Counted from the first letter of the stretch, positions 51,922 to 61,613 are shown. The stretch is DNA of 64,000 bases from CAZAEB01 sp964484095 (GCA_964484095.1 CAZAEB010000001.1:1-64000); one strand, 5' to 3'. The notes: generated by a model from the sequence alone, not told the origin. Translations and numbers: made by a program.

Positions 51922-54900
51922 CAGTAGTTTCCTCCTTCATCACTACCCCTGTTGGATAGACCTTAAGACCTAACCCGGCAAGCTCTTTAACCAAAACCTT
52001 AAAGGATTCCGGCAAGGTGGGTTCGGGAATTTCTTGACCTTTAATAATCGCCTGAAAAGCCTTAGCTCTTCCCTCAATATCATCCGATTTTATCGTCAAC
52101 ATTTCCTGTAAAACATGAGAGGCTCGGTGAGCTTCCAATGCCCAAACCTCCATTTCTCCCAACCTCTGACCACCCATTCTTGTCTTTCCTCCTAAGGGTT
52201 GTTGAGTAACTAAGGAATAAGGTCCTGTAGATCTGGCGTGAACCTTATCTTCAGCCATATGATGAAGCTTGGTTATATAACCAACACCAACAGCTACTTC
52301 CTGATCATAAGGCTCTCCGCTTTTGCCATCATACAAAACAAACTTACCCGAAACCGGCAAGCCTGCTTTTTTAATCAGACTAATAATTGTCTCTTCAGAA
52401 ATATTTTCGAAAGAAGGAACAGCATACTTTTCTCCTAATTTTATTCCTGCCATTCCCAAATGAACCTCCAAAATCTGACCAAGATTCATTCTGGCAATAA
52501 CCGACAAAGGAGAAATTACCACATCAATGGGAGTTCCATCGGGAAGACGAGGCATATCATAAACAGGCAAAATTCTACCAATTACCCCTTTATTTCCATG
52601 TCTACCAGCCAGCTTGTCTCCCTCGCGAACTTTCCTCAGTTGAGCAACTAATACTTTAACAATTTTGTTAACCCCAGAAGGAAGCTCGTCACCTTTACTT
52701 CTATCTAAAATTTGAACACCAATGACGGTGCCACCCTCACCATGAGGAACTTTTAAGCTGGTATCTTTTACATCTTTTGCCTTTTCTCCAAAAATTGCTC
52801 GTAAAAGTCTTTCCTCGGCTGTTAACTCTTTTTCTCCTTTTGGTTCAACTTTTCCTACCAAAATATCACTCGGACCAACTTTAGAACCAATCAAAATCAT
52901 TCCATCCTCTGTTAATCTAGCCAAATCCGCTTCTGAAACACCAGGTATGTCACGAGTAAGCTCTTCTGGTCCCAGTTTGGTATCTACAACCTGAGCCTCA
53001 TATTCAGCAATTTGAACCGAAGTTAACAAATCCTCTTTTACTAGTCTGTCAGAAACAAGAATCGAATCTTCATATCCCAATCCCTCAATACAAGCATAAG
53101 CAACAACCAGATTTTTCCCCAAAGCCAACTCTCCTCCTTGGGTAGCCGGTCCATCGGCTAATAAATCTCCCTTTTCAACCTGTTGGCCTATGGCCACCAC
53201 CGGTTTTTGATTGTAGCAAGTTCCGTTAGGACTGGTTCGCTGATATTTGAAAAGATTGTAAACATGTTCTCCTTTTTTAATCTCAACTACTCCATTAACA
53301 ATGTCTTTTTTAGAATTTGGTTTGACAACAATCTTTGAAGAGTCAACATAAACCACCTTACCGGCCGCTTGAGCAGTAATAATTCGATTCATTGCCCTTA
53401 CCACCAATCCCTCCATTCCTGTACCAACCACAGGAGAGTCAGGATTCAAAAGTGGGACCGCTTGACACTGCATGTTTGAACCCATAAGAGCCCTGTTAAC
53501 TTCGTCATGATCAACAAAAGGAATCGTTGCCGCCGACATCCCCATAACCTGCTGTGGAGAATAGTCAATCAGTTGTACTTTGCTAACTGGAGCCTCGGTA
53601 AACTCTCCCTGATAACGAACCGAAACTCTCTCAGCTGTGATAAAATTGTTTTTATCAGTCACAACGCCAGCATAGGTAATATAGTAGTCCATTTCATCAT
53701 CAGCGGAAAGATATACAACCTCATCGGTAATTTTCACCTTTTGTTTTCCTTTTTGCTTAATTAACTTGGTTTTTCGGAAAGGAGTCTCCAAAAACCCATA
53801 ATCATTAACCCGACTATATATAGCCAGATAGGTAACCAAGCCAATATTCATTCCTTCAGGTGATTTAATCGGACAGATGCGACCATACTGAGAAGAATGA
53901 ATATCTCGAATTGAAAAAGTGGCTCTTTCCCTGGTCAGTCCGCCTGGACCAATCACAGTTACTTTTCTTAGTATGTCCAACTCAGCCAACGGATTAGTTT
54001 GATCTAAAATTGCCGATAACTGAGAGGTTTTAAAAAATGAGTTAATTCCTGCCACTACCGGTTGAAAATTAACCATCTGAGAGGGTTTGATTTTATCTTC
54101 GGTACTAATAAGACTCATTCTCTCTTTTATTGCTCTTTCAAATCTGGCAACCGACCTTCTAAGCACTGACTGAGTGATAATCTCTCCCACTCTTCGCAAT
54201 CGACGATTCCCCAAGTGATCAATATCATCTAATTTTGTTTCATCACCTTTTTGAAGATCAATTAAATACTTAACTGTTTTAATTATATCTTGAGGCGTCA
54301 AAACCCAATTTTTCGGATCTTTATCGGGCAGATCAAGACCCAACCGACGATTTGCCTTGTAGCGACCAACTCTGCCGATCTCATAAGAGTGAATGTCGAA
54401 AAAAGACGTCTTAAAAAGATTGGTGGCGTTTTCTAAAACTAAAGGCTCTCCCGGTCGAAGTTTTCGATAAAATTCCAGTAAGGCTTCCTGACTATTTCTA
54501 GTAGAATCAATTTCTAGGGTAGGATCAATAAAATCAGAAAATTCCCTTCTCAAAACCTTATCGCTCTCAATACCCAAAGCCCTAAGAAGAACAGTGGCAG
54601 GAAACTTCCTACGACGATCTATTCGAGCATAAACAGTATTTTTTCTACCAACAAAAAACTCCAGCCAAGAACCTCTTAAAGGACGAATCTCTGCATGAAA
54701 TAGTTTTTTGCCCGTGACAGGCTCGTCTTCAGAAGTAAAATAAATTCCAGGAGAACGAACCAGCTGATTAACCACTCCTCTTTCAATGCCTCCAATAATA
54801 AAGGTTCCCTCCTCAGTAATTGTGGGAATATTAATTACAAATACTTCTTCGGTTTTTTCAACCTTTGTTCTTTTATTGATCAGCTTTACCTGAATAGTTA

Positions 54901-55153
54901 GTGGAGCGCAGTAAGAAACTCCTTTAAGTTTAGCCTTAAGTGGGGTAATTATCGGCTCACCGACAGCAATATCACCCAATTCAACTCGCCAATTAGCACC
55001 AGTATAATCGTCAACTGGAGAAATTGACTGAAAAATCTCCTTAAGTCCATTGTTTAAAAACCAATCCCAAGACTCCTTTTGCACTAAGGTTAAACTTTCG
55101 ACAGGCGGTAGTTGTAAATTTTTTCCTAAAAATATTCTTTTTGAGCCAGGCAT
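51914..55153 (-). CDS. rpoB: RNA polymerase subunit beta
   Basis: 1079 residues, compact, without the large E. coli insertions. IGPGGLTRERATFSIRDIH, CPIKSPEGMNIGLVTYL, the catalytic-core GYEDSILVSDRLVKEDLLTS and C-terminal GGKTRMGGQRLGEMEVWALE. In the rifampicin pocket the positions equivalent to E. coli Q513, H526 and S531 read Ala, Ile and Thr, while D516 is kept. First gene of the large cluster, with its own promoter. Confidence 0.98.
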   Translation of the reverse strand: MPGSKRIFLGKNLQLPPVESLTLVQKESWDWFLNNGLKEIFQSISPVDDYTGANWRVELGDIAVGEPIITPLKAKLKGVSYCAPLTIQVKLINKRTKVEKTEEVFVINIPTITEEGTFIIGGIERGVVNQLVRSPGIYFTSEDEPVTGKKLFHAEIRPLRGSWLEFFVGRKNTVYARIDRRRKFPATVLLRALGIESDKVLRREFSDFIDPTLEIDSTRNSQEALLEFYRKLRPGEPLVLENATNLFKTSFFDIHSYEIGRVGRYKANRRLGLDLPDKDPKNWVLTPQDIIKTVKYLIDLQKGDETKLDDIDHLGNRRLRRVGEIITQSVLRRSVARFERAIKERMSLISTEDKIKPSQMVNFQPVVAGINSFFKTSQLSAILDQTNPLAELDILRKVTVIGPGGLTRERATFSIRDIHSSQYGRICPIKSPEGMNIGLVTYLAIYSRVNDYGFLETPFRKTKLIKQKGKQKVKITDEVVYLSADDEMDYYITYAGVVTDKNNFITAERVSVRYQGEFTEAPVSKVQLIDYSPQQVMGMSAATIPFVDHDEVNRALMGSNMQCQAVPLLNPDSPVVGTGMEGLVVRAMNRIITAQAAGKVVYVDSSKIVVKPNSKKDIVNGVVEIKKGEHVYNLFKYQRTSPNGTCYNQKPVVAIGQQVEKGDLLADGPATQGGELALGKNLVVAYACIEGLGYEDSILVSDRLVKEDLLTSVQIAEYEAQVVDTKLGPEELTRDIPGVSEADLARLTEDGMILIGSKVGPSDILVGKVEPKGEKELTAEERLLRAIFGEKAKDVKDTSLKVPHGEGGTVIGVQILDRSKGDELPSGVNKIVKVLVAQLRKVREGDKLAGRHGNKGVIGRILPVYDMPRLPDGTPIDVVISPLSVIARMNLGQILEVHLGMAGIKLGEKYAVPSFENISEETIISLIKKAGLPVSGKFVLYDGKSGEPYDQEVAVGVGYITKLHHMAEDKVHARSTGPYSLVTQQPLGGKTRMGGQRLGEMEVWALEAHRASHVLQEMLTIKSDDIEGRAKAFQAIIKGQEIPEPTLPESFKVLVKELAGLGLKVYPTGVVMKEETTDE

Positions 55154-55172
55154 TGGGTAAAAACAGCCAAAA

Positions 55173-55195
55173 AAATATCGCGGACAAAAGTCCGC
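55173..55195 (-). promoter_or_regulatory. Hairpin with T-run in the rpoB leader
   Basis: Minus strand: GCGGAC-TTTT-GTCCGC (55180-55195), then GATATTTTTTT. It lies about 15 nt into the predicted rpoB leader and could weakly attenuate transcription or stabilise the 5' end. Confidence 0.4.
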
Positions 55196-55213
55196 TATTT
55201 GCTTTAAGTTAAT

Positions 55214-55241
55214 ATTCTAACACGATTTTGGTAATTGTCAA
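55214..55241 (-). promoter_or_regulatory. rpoB operon promoter
   Basis: A perfect TTGACA (55236-55241), a 16-nt spacer and TAGAAT (55214-55219). It drives the rpoBC-str cluster with a leader of about 55 nt. Confidence 0.7.
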
Positions 55242-55286
55242 TTATAAACCCACGACCTTGCGGTCTCGGCTTTGTTTTTCGCTTTC

Positions 55287-56267
55287 TCAAAATAAATACT
55301 TATCAATATTAGATTGATGCTCCTCATAGGTTGTGGAAAAGTGAATTTTTCCAGAAAGATCTGAAAGATAGAACCAGTATTCCGAATTGATCGAATTAGC
55401 CACCGCCTCAAGAGAAGAAAGAGAGGGATTGCAAATCGGCTGAGGAGGAAGTCCTTTATTAAGATAGGTATTGTACGGAGAATCAATCTTCAAATCAACT
55501 GATCCGACAAAGGGCCACCACTGACAATCAATCCTCCCCTCGCAAACACTGTTGGCCTTGACATATTGAGAAGAAGCATCAATTTGCAGGGCCCAATCGT
55601 TGTTTAATCTTTTTTTAATAATCCCAGCAACCAGCTGACGATCATTGTCAGTCTTTGCTTCCCTTTCTACCAGTGAAGCAACAACTATCAACTGATCAAA
55701 AGAAAAATCATCCAGCTCATTTCCTTTTTGGATTTTCGCAACTTTTTTATCAAAATTTGTCAACATCATCTCGACCACTTTTTTTGCCGAACTACCAACC
55801 GGCACCAGATAGCTATCGGGGAAAAGACTACCTTCTTTTCCCAAGCTGGCAAGTAAAAAATCGGACCCTTTAATACCCAATTCTTTCTCCACTACACTGG
55901 CAATTTCCTCCCTTCTTAGTCCTTCCACCACCGTCAGCCACTGATCTAATTTACCGCTAGTTAGACTCTTGACAATCTGGTCAGTACTCATTGTCTGGCT
56001 TAATCTAAATGATCCTGCTTGAATTTTGCCCATTAATCCCAACCGATAAGTTTCGACAATGAATAGATAACTGCTTTTTACCAGCCCTTCTTTTTTTAAC
56101 CGAACAGCAATTGTTCTGGTAGGTTCGCCACGATTAACAACAAATACTTTTTCCTGACCGTTACTGGTCACCGGAGAAGTCACCCAGAGATAAAAAAGAC
56201 AGAAACTAACTCCAACCACTAAAAACAGGATAAATAATGATGTTTTAAATGATTTTTTTTTAGCCAC
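55287..56267 (-). CDS. mltG: Endolytic murein transglycosylase MltG
   Basis: Cleaves nascent glycan strands and so sets their length. 326 residues with an N-terminal membrane helix (about 8-29), a LysM-like region (VFVVNRGEPTRTIAVRLKKE) and the YceG domain: SLFPDSYLVP, catalytic Glu in ASLVEREAK, DASSQYVK, and SPYNTYLNKGLPPQPICNPS. Start codon GTG with GAGGAGG 8 nt upstream. Last gene of the alaS-led operon. Confidence 0.95.
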   Translation of the reverse strand: MAKKKSFKTSLFILFLVVGVSFCLFYLWVTSPVTSNGQEKVFVVNRGEPTRTIAVRLKKEGLVKSSYLFIVETYRLGLMGKIQAGSFRLSQTMSTDQIVKSLTSGKLDQWLTVVEGLRREEIASVVEKELGIKGSDFLLASLGKEGSLFPDSYLVPVGSSAKKVVEMMLTNFDKKVAKIQKGNELDDFSFDQLIVVASLVEREAKTDNDRQLVAGIIKKRLNNDWALQIDASSQYVKANSVCEGRIDCQWWPFVGSVDLKIDSPYNTYLNKGLPPQPICNPSLSSLEAVANSINSEYWFYLSDLSGKIHFSTTYEEHQSNIDKYLF

Positions 56268-56270
56268 CAG

Positions 56271-56471
56271 CTAAACCTCCTCAAAAAGAGCTCGACGATG
56301 CTTTTTGATTTTCTTGTCAAAAATAAAAATTCGTCCGCACTTGCAAGTTACTCTTTCCTGTCCATTCTTGCCTTTCTCTTTTTTACCTTTTTCCAATGGC
56401 AACCCACAACCAACACACCTATTTTGAGAAATCAACCAGGCCTGAATAGGAGCAATAACGTTCTTAAACAT
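56271..56471 (-). CDS. Small zinc-ribbon-like protein
   Basis: 66 residues with CVGCGLPL and CKCGRIF, a C-x2-C / C-x-C pair set that could bind zinc, between Lys-rich segments. No specific family recognised. Overlaps ruvX by 8 nt and precedes mltG by 3 nt, so it is cotranscribed with cell-wall genes. Confidence 0.65.
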   Translation of the reverse strand: MFKNVIAPIQAWLISQNRCVGCGLPLEKGKKEKGKNGQERVTCKCGRIFIFDKKIKKHRRALFEEV

Positions 56472-56856
56472 TAACCACCTCCTTTCTTTTTAATAATAAA
56501 AAACGTTCCAATATTAACGCTGCCGAAATCGAATCAACCGGTTTTTTAACCCTTTCTCCTTGGCTAGAAATAATCTCTTTTGCCTCCCAAGTTGTCAGAG
56601 TTTCATCAACTAACTCCACAGGTAATTTTACTATACCGGAAAGCTTTTGAGCAAATTTTTTTGTTTTTTGAGCTGTTTTTCCCTCCGAAATCCCTAACAA
56701 GACCAGATTTATCTTTTCTTCTACACAAACATCTTGTATTTTTTTTATGGATTCCAATTCGGTCCCAGTAATAACCGGCAATGTATTAATAACACCACTT
56801 AATCCGATCGCCGCCCCAATTCTTTTTTCACCATAATCTAGAGAAAGTATTTTCAT
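56464..56856 (-). CDS. ruvX: Putative Holliday-junction resolvase / pre-16S nuclease (YqgF)
   Basis: 130 residues, RNase H-like fold. LSLDYGEKRIGAAIG carries the first catalytic Asp; LLGISEGK and VDETLTTWEA the Glu; VDSISAALILERFL the last Asp. Proposed to process 16S rRNA 5' ends or resolve junctions. In many bacteria the gene lies near alaS and mltG, as here. Confidence 0.92.
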   Translation of the reverse strand: MKILSLDYGEKRIGAAIGLSGVINTLPVITGTELESIKKIQDVCVEEKINLVLLGISEGKTAQKTKKFAQKLSGIVKLPVELVDETLTTWEAKEIISSQGERVKKPVDSISAALILERFLLLKRKEVVNV

Positions 56857-56859
56857 GAT

Positions 56860-57618
56860 TTAATGGTCTACCAGCCTAGCTCTAACCACTAATCTTCTCA
56901 GATAAGTCCCGGGGGGAGTGCAGGTAATCATTGTTAAAAACTTACCATCAAATCTTTGTTCCAGCACGGAAAGGTCACTTGGAGCAACCTCAAAAAGTTT
57001 TTCAACCCCATAGCGATACTCGACTCCGTCGTAAAAAAGATAAACCTCGTCATCTACACGAAGCCTGTAAAGAGTTGAAAAAATCGTCAGATAGTTATCA
57101 GTATCAAAAAACTGAGGCAAAACAGAATGACCGAAAATAACCGTATTGCCGAATTGACCAGGAAAAGCAGTTTCCGGATAATGGATAAGCCACTTTTTAA
57201 GATCATCGCCACCTATATGAACCACTGCCCGATCTATCTTAAGCTTGGGGATAGAAAGATTGTAATAAACCAGACCATTATCGGTTGAATCAAAAACAGA
57301 TGGTTGATCAGCAAACCAGGAAGAAACCAGAGTATAATCCTGTTTATTCTCTTCTGCTTGGGCTCGAGAAGCTCCGAAAAGAAACGATCTTTCCTGATCA
57401 GGAACCGGACTATGAATCTTTACAAAATCAGGAGCATATCTAATCTGGTAACTGATAATCGGCAAAACGCCGCTACCAATAAGAAAAAGACCAAAAACTA
57501 CCAAAAGCGAAGAGGCAGTTTTTTTAACAGCTTTTTTCTTTAAAAACCAGCTCAATTTTCCAAAGAATATTTCAACCTGATCCGGCTCCTCTTTTTTAAC
57601 ATAACTGTATAGGCTCAT
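56860..57618 (-). CDS. Sortase-family transpeptidase
   Basis: 252 residues with an N-terminal membrane helix (about 35-56) and a sortase beta-barrel. Catalytic His164 in FGHSV, Cys233 in TMITCTPPGTY and Arg241/242 (with R246 nearby). Joins surface proteins at a sorting motif to a cell-wall or protein nucleophile. No LPXTG-type substrate is encoded in the window. One base after the preceding gene, so coexpressed with the large membrane protein. Confidence 0.93.
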   Translation of the reverse strand: MSLYSYVKKEEPDQVEIFFGKLSWFLKKKAVKKTASSLLVVFGLFLIGSGVLPIISYQIRYAPDFVKIHSPVPDQERSFLFGASRAQAEENKQDYTLVSSWFADQPSVFDSTDNGLVYYNLSIPKLKIDRAVVHIGGDDLKKWLIHYPETAFPGQFGNTVIFGHSVLPQFFDTDNYLTIFSTLYRLRVDDEVYLFYDGVEYRYGVEKLFEVAPSDLSVLEQRFDGKFLTMITCTPPGTYLRRLVVRARLVDH

Positions 57619-57619
57619 A

Positions 57620-59824
57620 TCATTCCTTAATATTAATCAGAATGTTGCCTGGAGAAAGGGAAGTCAAGGGCCAAAAATTAAAAAGCTTTGGCCAAGTGCT
57701 GATCTGAAAATCGTACACCCGAGGCAAAGACTTAATTTTTTCATCGGCAATCTCCTTTCTTTTACCCCTAATTGCTCCTTTAATCCCCTCAACATCGATG
57801 TTGGGATAAGCCTTTCCATTAACCTCCAAATCCCCCTCCCAGGTACCGTCCTTGGAGCTTTTTGGAACAAAACTGAATTTAAAAGACTCTGGATTTATCT
57901 TTAAGCCAGAGTCCAGTTTTTCCCGCAAAATCTCTTGAGCAAAAATATCAATATCGTTTTTAGAAAAAACCAGAACTGAAGCGCTAATCTTCAAAGACCC
58001 TTCTAAAACATCCCCCTCATCGCCAATGTTTTTATTGGTGTCAAACGAAGCAATTTCTACCACTAATGTTTCCTCAATCATTCTATCATCGTCAGAAATT
58101 TGAGAAAGAAGTTCAGCCTTAATATCATCTTCCATTTTCAAAGAAAGCTCTTTTTTCAAACTATTAAAATCATCTTTTGATACTGCCAGCACCTCACGGC
58201 TTGTCCCTCCCGAAAAACTGCTTTTATTTTTCGCTAAATACGAGCTTTCCGGCTCTCCCTTAATAATAAAGCTTGTTTCTTTTGCAAGATTATAGTCACC
58301 GCCAATATCAACAGCCATTACCGCCGCTTCAGCTTCTCCCCATCGATCAACCCCACTAACTAAGTCGGGGGTTTTTGAAGCAACCTTAATCCCCTCTTCC
58401 AAAGAAAACTCCAGAGCGCCTAGACTGCTAATAATGGTTCCTTTCTCAAAAGTTGCCTGCTTGTCGGTTCGATTGTAAACAGTCACTTTTCCGGACGCCC
58501 TTTCACCAATAAGCTTAATTCCTGTCGCGATTACTGAACCACCATCCTCTTTTTCGGCAGTAACAATATCTGTAGGAATCGTTTTTTCAGAAACAGATAA
58601 AAAGCCTCCTTTTTTCAACTCTACCGCCAGCGATTCTTCTACTGTTTGGGGAGTTACATATATATCAATGTTGGTTTTTGATAAAAATAAATTAAAACCA
58701 ATAAAACCAGCTAGGCCCAAACCCAACAGCAAAAATAATTTTGTTTTTAGTTTTTTTAGAAGAGTAGGTCTAAATTTGGCAAATCCACCAAATTTGATTT
58801 TCGACAATAATGAGCTAAAAAACAGCCTCCTTTTTATATTTCCAATCGACCGGTTGTCTGTTTTTCCGTCAGTGATTATTTCTGAAGTCATATTTTCATA
58901 ATTACTGATTATTGGCTCTCGTATTGCTTCTTGGGTAACTTTCATCATCGGTTCCGAATCTAAATTAATCTCTGCCTCTTGATTAAAGGCGTCCTGACTA
59001 GAAAAACCAAAGGGAAGACTTTTTTCGCTTTCAGACTCCTTTTCGACAACTGGTTTTAACCTATTTTCTTCTCCATTCTCTTCAGTCAGCCGATCGTTAA
59101 TTATTGTACTATAAGCTCTGGCTGCCTCTGCCCAAGAAAGAATGACTACCTCAGGAAGGTGAAGAAAAAGATCTCCCTGTTTTTCCACCCATGGATAGTT
59201 GTTCATCTGCTGCTCAAAATCATCTTCCACCTCTCCCCAAATAGAAATTTGCGGAGGCATTACTCCATCAAAATCCAGCTGGGAAAGACCTTCCTTCACC
59301 TTTTGAGCCGTTAACTGCCCATCAATATTCAGCTTAATTCTGCCCCTAACCTTGCCGAGATGAATCAAAGAAATTCTTAATTCTCCCGGGCCAGAAAATA
59401 TTGAGATAAAACTAGGCAGTGATCCGTCTTCAGAAGCATAATGACGAATCATCGCTTCATCGTCAACAATAAAACCACTAGGCTTAAGATTATAGCGATG
59501 ACAAATTTCTCTTAAAAGCTCCTGTTTGGAATCAATAATTTTCTCGCTATTTATCGTCCAAAAGGGAGAAACCATGAAAATAAGCTTAGATATATCCCTC
59601 CTCTGCTTGACATCGATTTTAGAAAGACAAACATCGGTAGAGTTTACTACTACAGTTTCAAAATCATCCTCTTTGTCAGCGTCCCATTTTTGAGATTCAC
59701 CAACACAAACAACCCCTAACCCACCGTTTTTTTGAGGATTGTAAGAATAGAGAATACTATTTACCAGCTTGTCACTGGCAACTACCATCAGCACTAGAAA
59801 CGATGAAGAGCCGGTTGTCGTCAT
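57620..59824 (-). CDS. Large membrane protein: N-terminal actin-like(?) domain, TM helix, external baseplate-J-like region
   Basis: 734 residues. The N-terminal part (about 1-245) has PilM/actin-like features (FIVDDEAMIRHYA, ISIFSGPGELRISLIHLGKV), but I could not confirm a nucleotide site. A charged linker leads to a membrane helix (363-381). The external half (about 385-734) contains ASGKVTVYNRTDKQATFEKG and GGDYNLAKETSFIIKG, like the baseplate-J/gp47-type domains common in CPR surface proteins. Between alaS (ATGA overlap) and the sortase. A cell-surface structure is inferred, not shown. Confidence 0.6.
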   Translation of the reverse strand: MTTTGSSSFLVLMVVASDKLVNSILYSYNPQKNGGLGVVCVGESQKWDADKEDDFETVVVNSTDVCLSKIDVKQRRDISKLIFMVSPFWTINSEKIIDSKQELLREICHRYNLKPSGFIVDDEAMIRHYASEDGSLPSFISIFSGPGELRISLIHLGKVRGRIKLNIDGQLTAQKVKEGLSQLDFDGVMPPQISIWGEVEDDFEQQMNNYPWVEKQGDLFLHLPEVVILSWAEAARAYSTIINDRLTEENGEENRLKPVVEKESESEKSLPFGFSSQDAFNQEAEINLDSEPMMKVTQEAIREPIISNYENMTSEIITDGKTDNRSIGNIKRRLFFSSLLSKIKFGGFAKFRPTLLKKLKTKLFLLLGLGLAGFIGFNLFLSKTNIDIYVTPQTVEESLAVELKKGGFLSVSEKTIPTDIVTAEKEDGGSVIATGIKLIGERASGKVTVYNRTDKQATFEKGTIISSLGALEFSLEEGIKVASKTPDLVSGVDRWGEAEAAVMAVDIGGDYNLAKETSFIIKGEPESSYLAKNKSSFSGGTSREVLAVSKDDFNSLKKELSLKMEDDIKAELLSQISDDDRMIEETLVVEIASFDTNKNIGDEGDVLEGSLKISASVLVFSKNDIDIFAQEILREKLDSGLKINPESFKFSFVPKSSKDGTWEGDLEVNGKAYPNIDVEGIKGAIRGKRKEIADEKIKSLPRVYDFQISTWPKLFNFWPLTSLSPGNILINIKE

Positions 59825-61608
59825 TCCATTTCCAGTTTAGCATAAATCCGCCTCTTGCCACTACCACAGCCCTCCTGTTTGACTATCTTAAATTCTCCCA
59901 AAACCCCCGTTAATTTTACATGAGGACCACCGCATACCTCACAGGAAAAATCACCAATGGAATAAACCTTAACCATTTCCGGATACCTGTCAGAAAAAAA
60001 GGCGATTGCTCCTTTTTCCTGACTTTGTTTAAAACTCATCATTTCCATTTTAACTGGCAGGTTTTCTTCGATCTTTTTATTAACTAATATTTCAACAGCC
60101 CTGATTTCTTTGTTAGTCAATGGGTCAAAATGAGTAAAGTCAAATCTCATTTTTTCGATAGTAATTGCCGACCCCACCTGAGAAACATGATCTCCCAAAA
60201 CAGCAATAAGCGTCCGATGTAAAAGATGAGTCGCAGTATGATAGGCAATTTCCTTTTTAGATCTGCCCGACATTCCCCCTTTAAACCTTCCCAAAGACGC
60301 CTTTCTTGATTTTTCTTGATGTTCTTTCTGCTTCTCTAAAAACTCATCCTTATCAACGCAAAAACCTTGACTTTTAACCTCCTCTTTAATAAGCTCAAAA
60401 GGGAAACCAAAAGTTTCATAAAGATAAAAAGCATCTTTACCCGACAAAACCTTTTCTTTTTTCTTACCAAGCCCAACTAGCAAGCCTTCAAGTTTTGAAA
60501 GACCGGTTGTTAAACTATGAGAAAATCTCGCCTCTTCCTCAGAAAGAACGGACAAAATCTTCTCGCTACTGCCTAGCTCTGGATACTCTCCCGCCAAACT
60601 GTCCCTGTTTTCTAAAACCGCTTTGGCCACTTTTGATATAAAATCACCTTTGATTCCAAGAAGTTTTCCTTGACGAATACTCCTTCTTATCAACCGACGC
60701 AAAATATAGCTTTCTTCCTTGTTCCCCGGAACAACACCGTCAGCAACGATAAAAACCCCAGCTCTAACATGGTCGGCGATTATCCTGATCATTTTTTTAT
60801 TTTTTTTCTCTTGATAAGAAACTCCCGAAAGTTTCTCCAAAACCTTAACAATTGGCTGCCAGGTCGGCGATTGATAATGGTCGTCGTTTCCTAAAATTAC
60901 TGCCAAAGTCCTTTCCACCCCCATACCGGTATCAACATTTTTTTGTTTTAATGGAACAAACAAACCATTTTTCTTTTTATCATACTCTATAAAAACATTG
61001 TTCCAGATTTCAATATATTTGCCGCAACTACAACTAGGATTGCAATTATCACTACAGCCCTTCTTGCCTGTATCATAAAAAATTTCTGAGTCCGGACCGC
61101 AAGGGCCGGTCTCTAGACCCCACCAGTTTTCCTTTTTATCGAAAAAGTAAATTCTTGACGAAGGAATTCCTAAAGACTCCCATACTTTGGCTGACTTTGT
61201 ATCGCGCGGCACATCGTTATCGCCAGCAAAACAGGTAACCGATATTTTCTCTTTATTAAGCCCTAAAACTTCCGTTAAAAATTCAAGGCTCCAGCTAATT
61301 GACTGCTCTTTAAAATAATCCCCTAAAGACCAGTTGCCAAGCATCTCAAACCAAGTGTGGTGAAATTTATTTCCCACCTCTTCAATATCCCCAGTTCTGA
61401 CACATTCTTGAACGTCAACCAGCCTTTTTCCCAAAGGATGCTCCTCTCCTAAAAGATAAGGGACCAAGGGATGCATTCCGGCAGAAATAAAAAGAGTTGA
61501 AGAATCTCCTTCTGGCAGTAAGGAAGCAGAAGGAATTTCCCGATGACCTTTTTTTTCAAAAAAGGAAACGTATGCTTTTTTTAACTCTCTGGCAGTTTTA
61601 ATTTTCAT
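59821..61608 (-). CDS. alaS: Alanyl-tRNA synthetase, C-Ala domain missing
   Basis: 595 residues against about 875 in E. coli. Catalytic core (FFEKKGHREIPSASLLPEGD, FEMLGNWSLGDYF), tRNA-recognition domain, and editing domain with zinc ligands HTATHLLH and CEVCGGPHV are all present. The protein stops after GSGKRRIYA, so the C-terminal oligomerisation/C-Ala domain is gone. I start at the ATG 61608, five bases after a TATAAT; a TTG two codons upstream is less likely. First gene of the operon. Confidence 0.95.
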   Translation of the reverse strand: MKIKTARELKKAYVSFFEKKGHREIPSASLLPEGDSSTLFISAGMHPLVPYLLGEEHPLGKRLVDVQECVRTGDIEEVGNKFHHTWFEMLGNWSLGDYFKEQSISWSLEFLTEVLGLNKEKISVTCFAGDNDVPRDTKSAKVWESLGIPSSRIYFFDKKENWWGLETGPCGPDSEIFYDTGKKGCSDNCNPSCSCGKYIEIWNNVFIEYDKKKNGLFVPLKQKNVDTGMGVERTLAVILGNDDHYQSPTWQPIVKVLEKLSGVSYQEKKNKKMIRIIADHVRAGVFIVADGVVPGNKEESYILRRLIRRSIRQGKLLGIKGDFISKVAKAVLENRDSLAGEYPELGSSEKILSVLSEEEARFSHSLTTGLSKLEGLLVGLGKKKEKVLSGKDAFYLYETFGFPFELIKEEVKSQGFCVDKDEFLEKQKEHQEKSRKASLGRFKGGMSGRSKKEIAYHTATHLLHRTLIAVLGDHVSQVGSAITIEKMRFDFTHFDPLTNKEIRAVEILVNKKIEENLPVKMEMMSFKQSQEKGAIAFFSDRYPEMVKVYSIGDFSCEVCGGPHVKLTGVLGEFKIVKQEGCGSGKRRIYAKLEME

Positions 61609-61613
61609 ACCCA

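Noticed and set aside
55254..55265. GACC-TTGC-GGTC hairpin after mltG as a terminator
   Set aside because: The stem is only 4 bp and no T-run follows on the minus strand.
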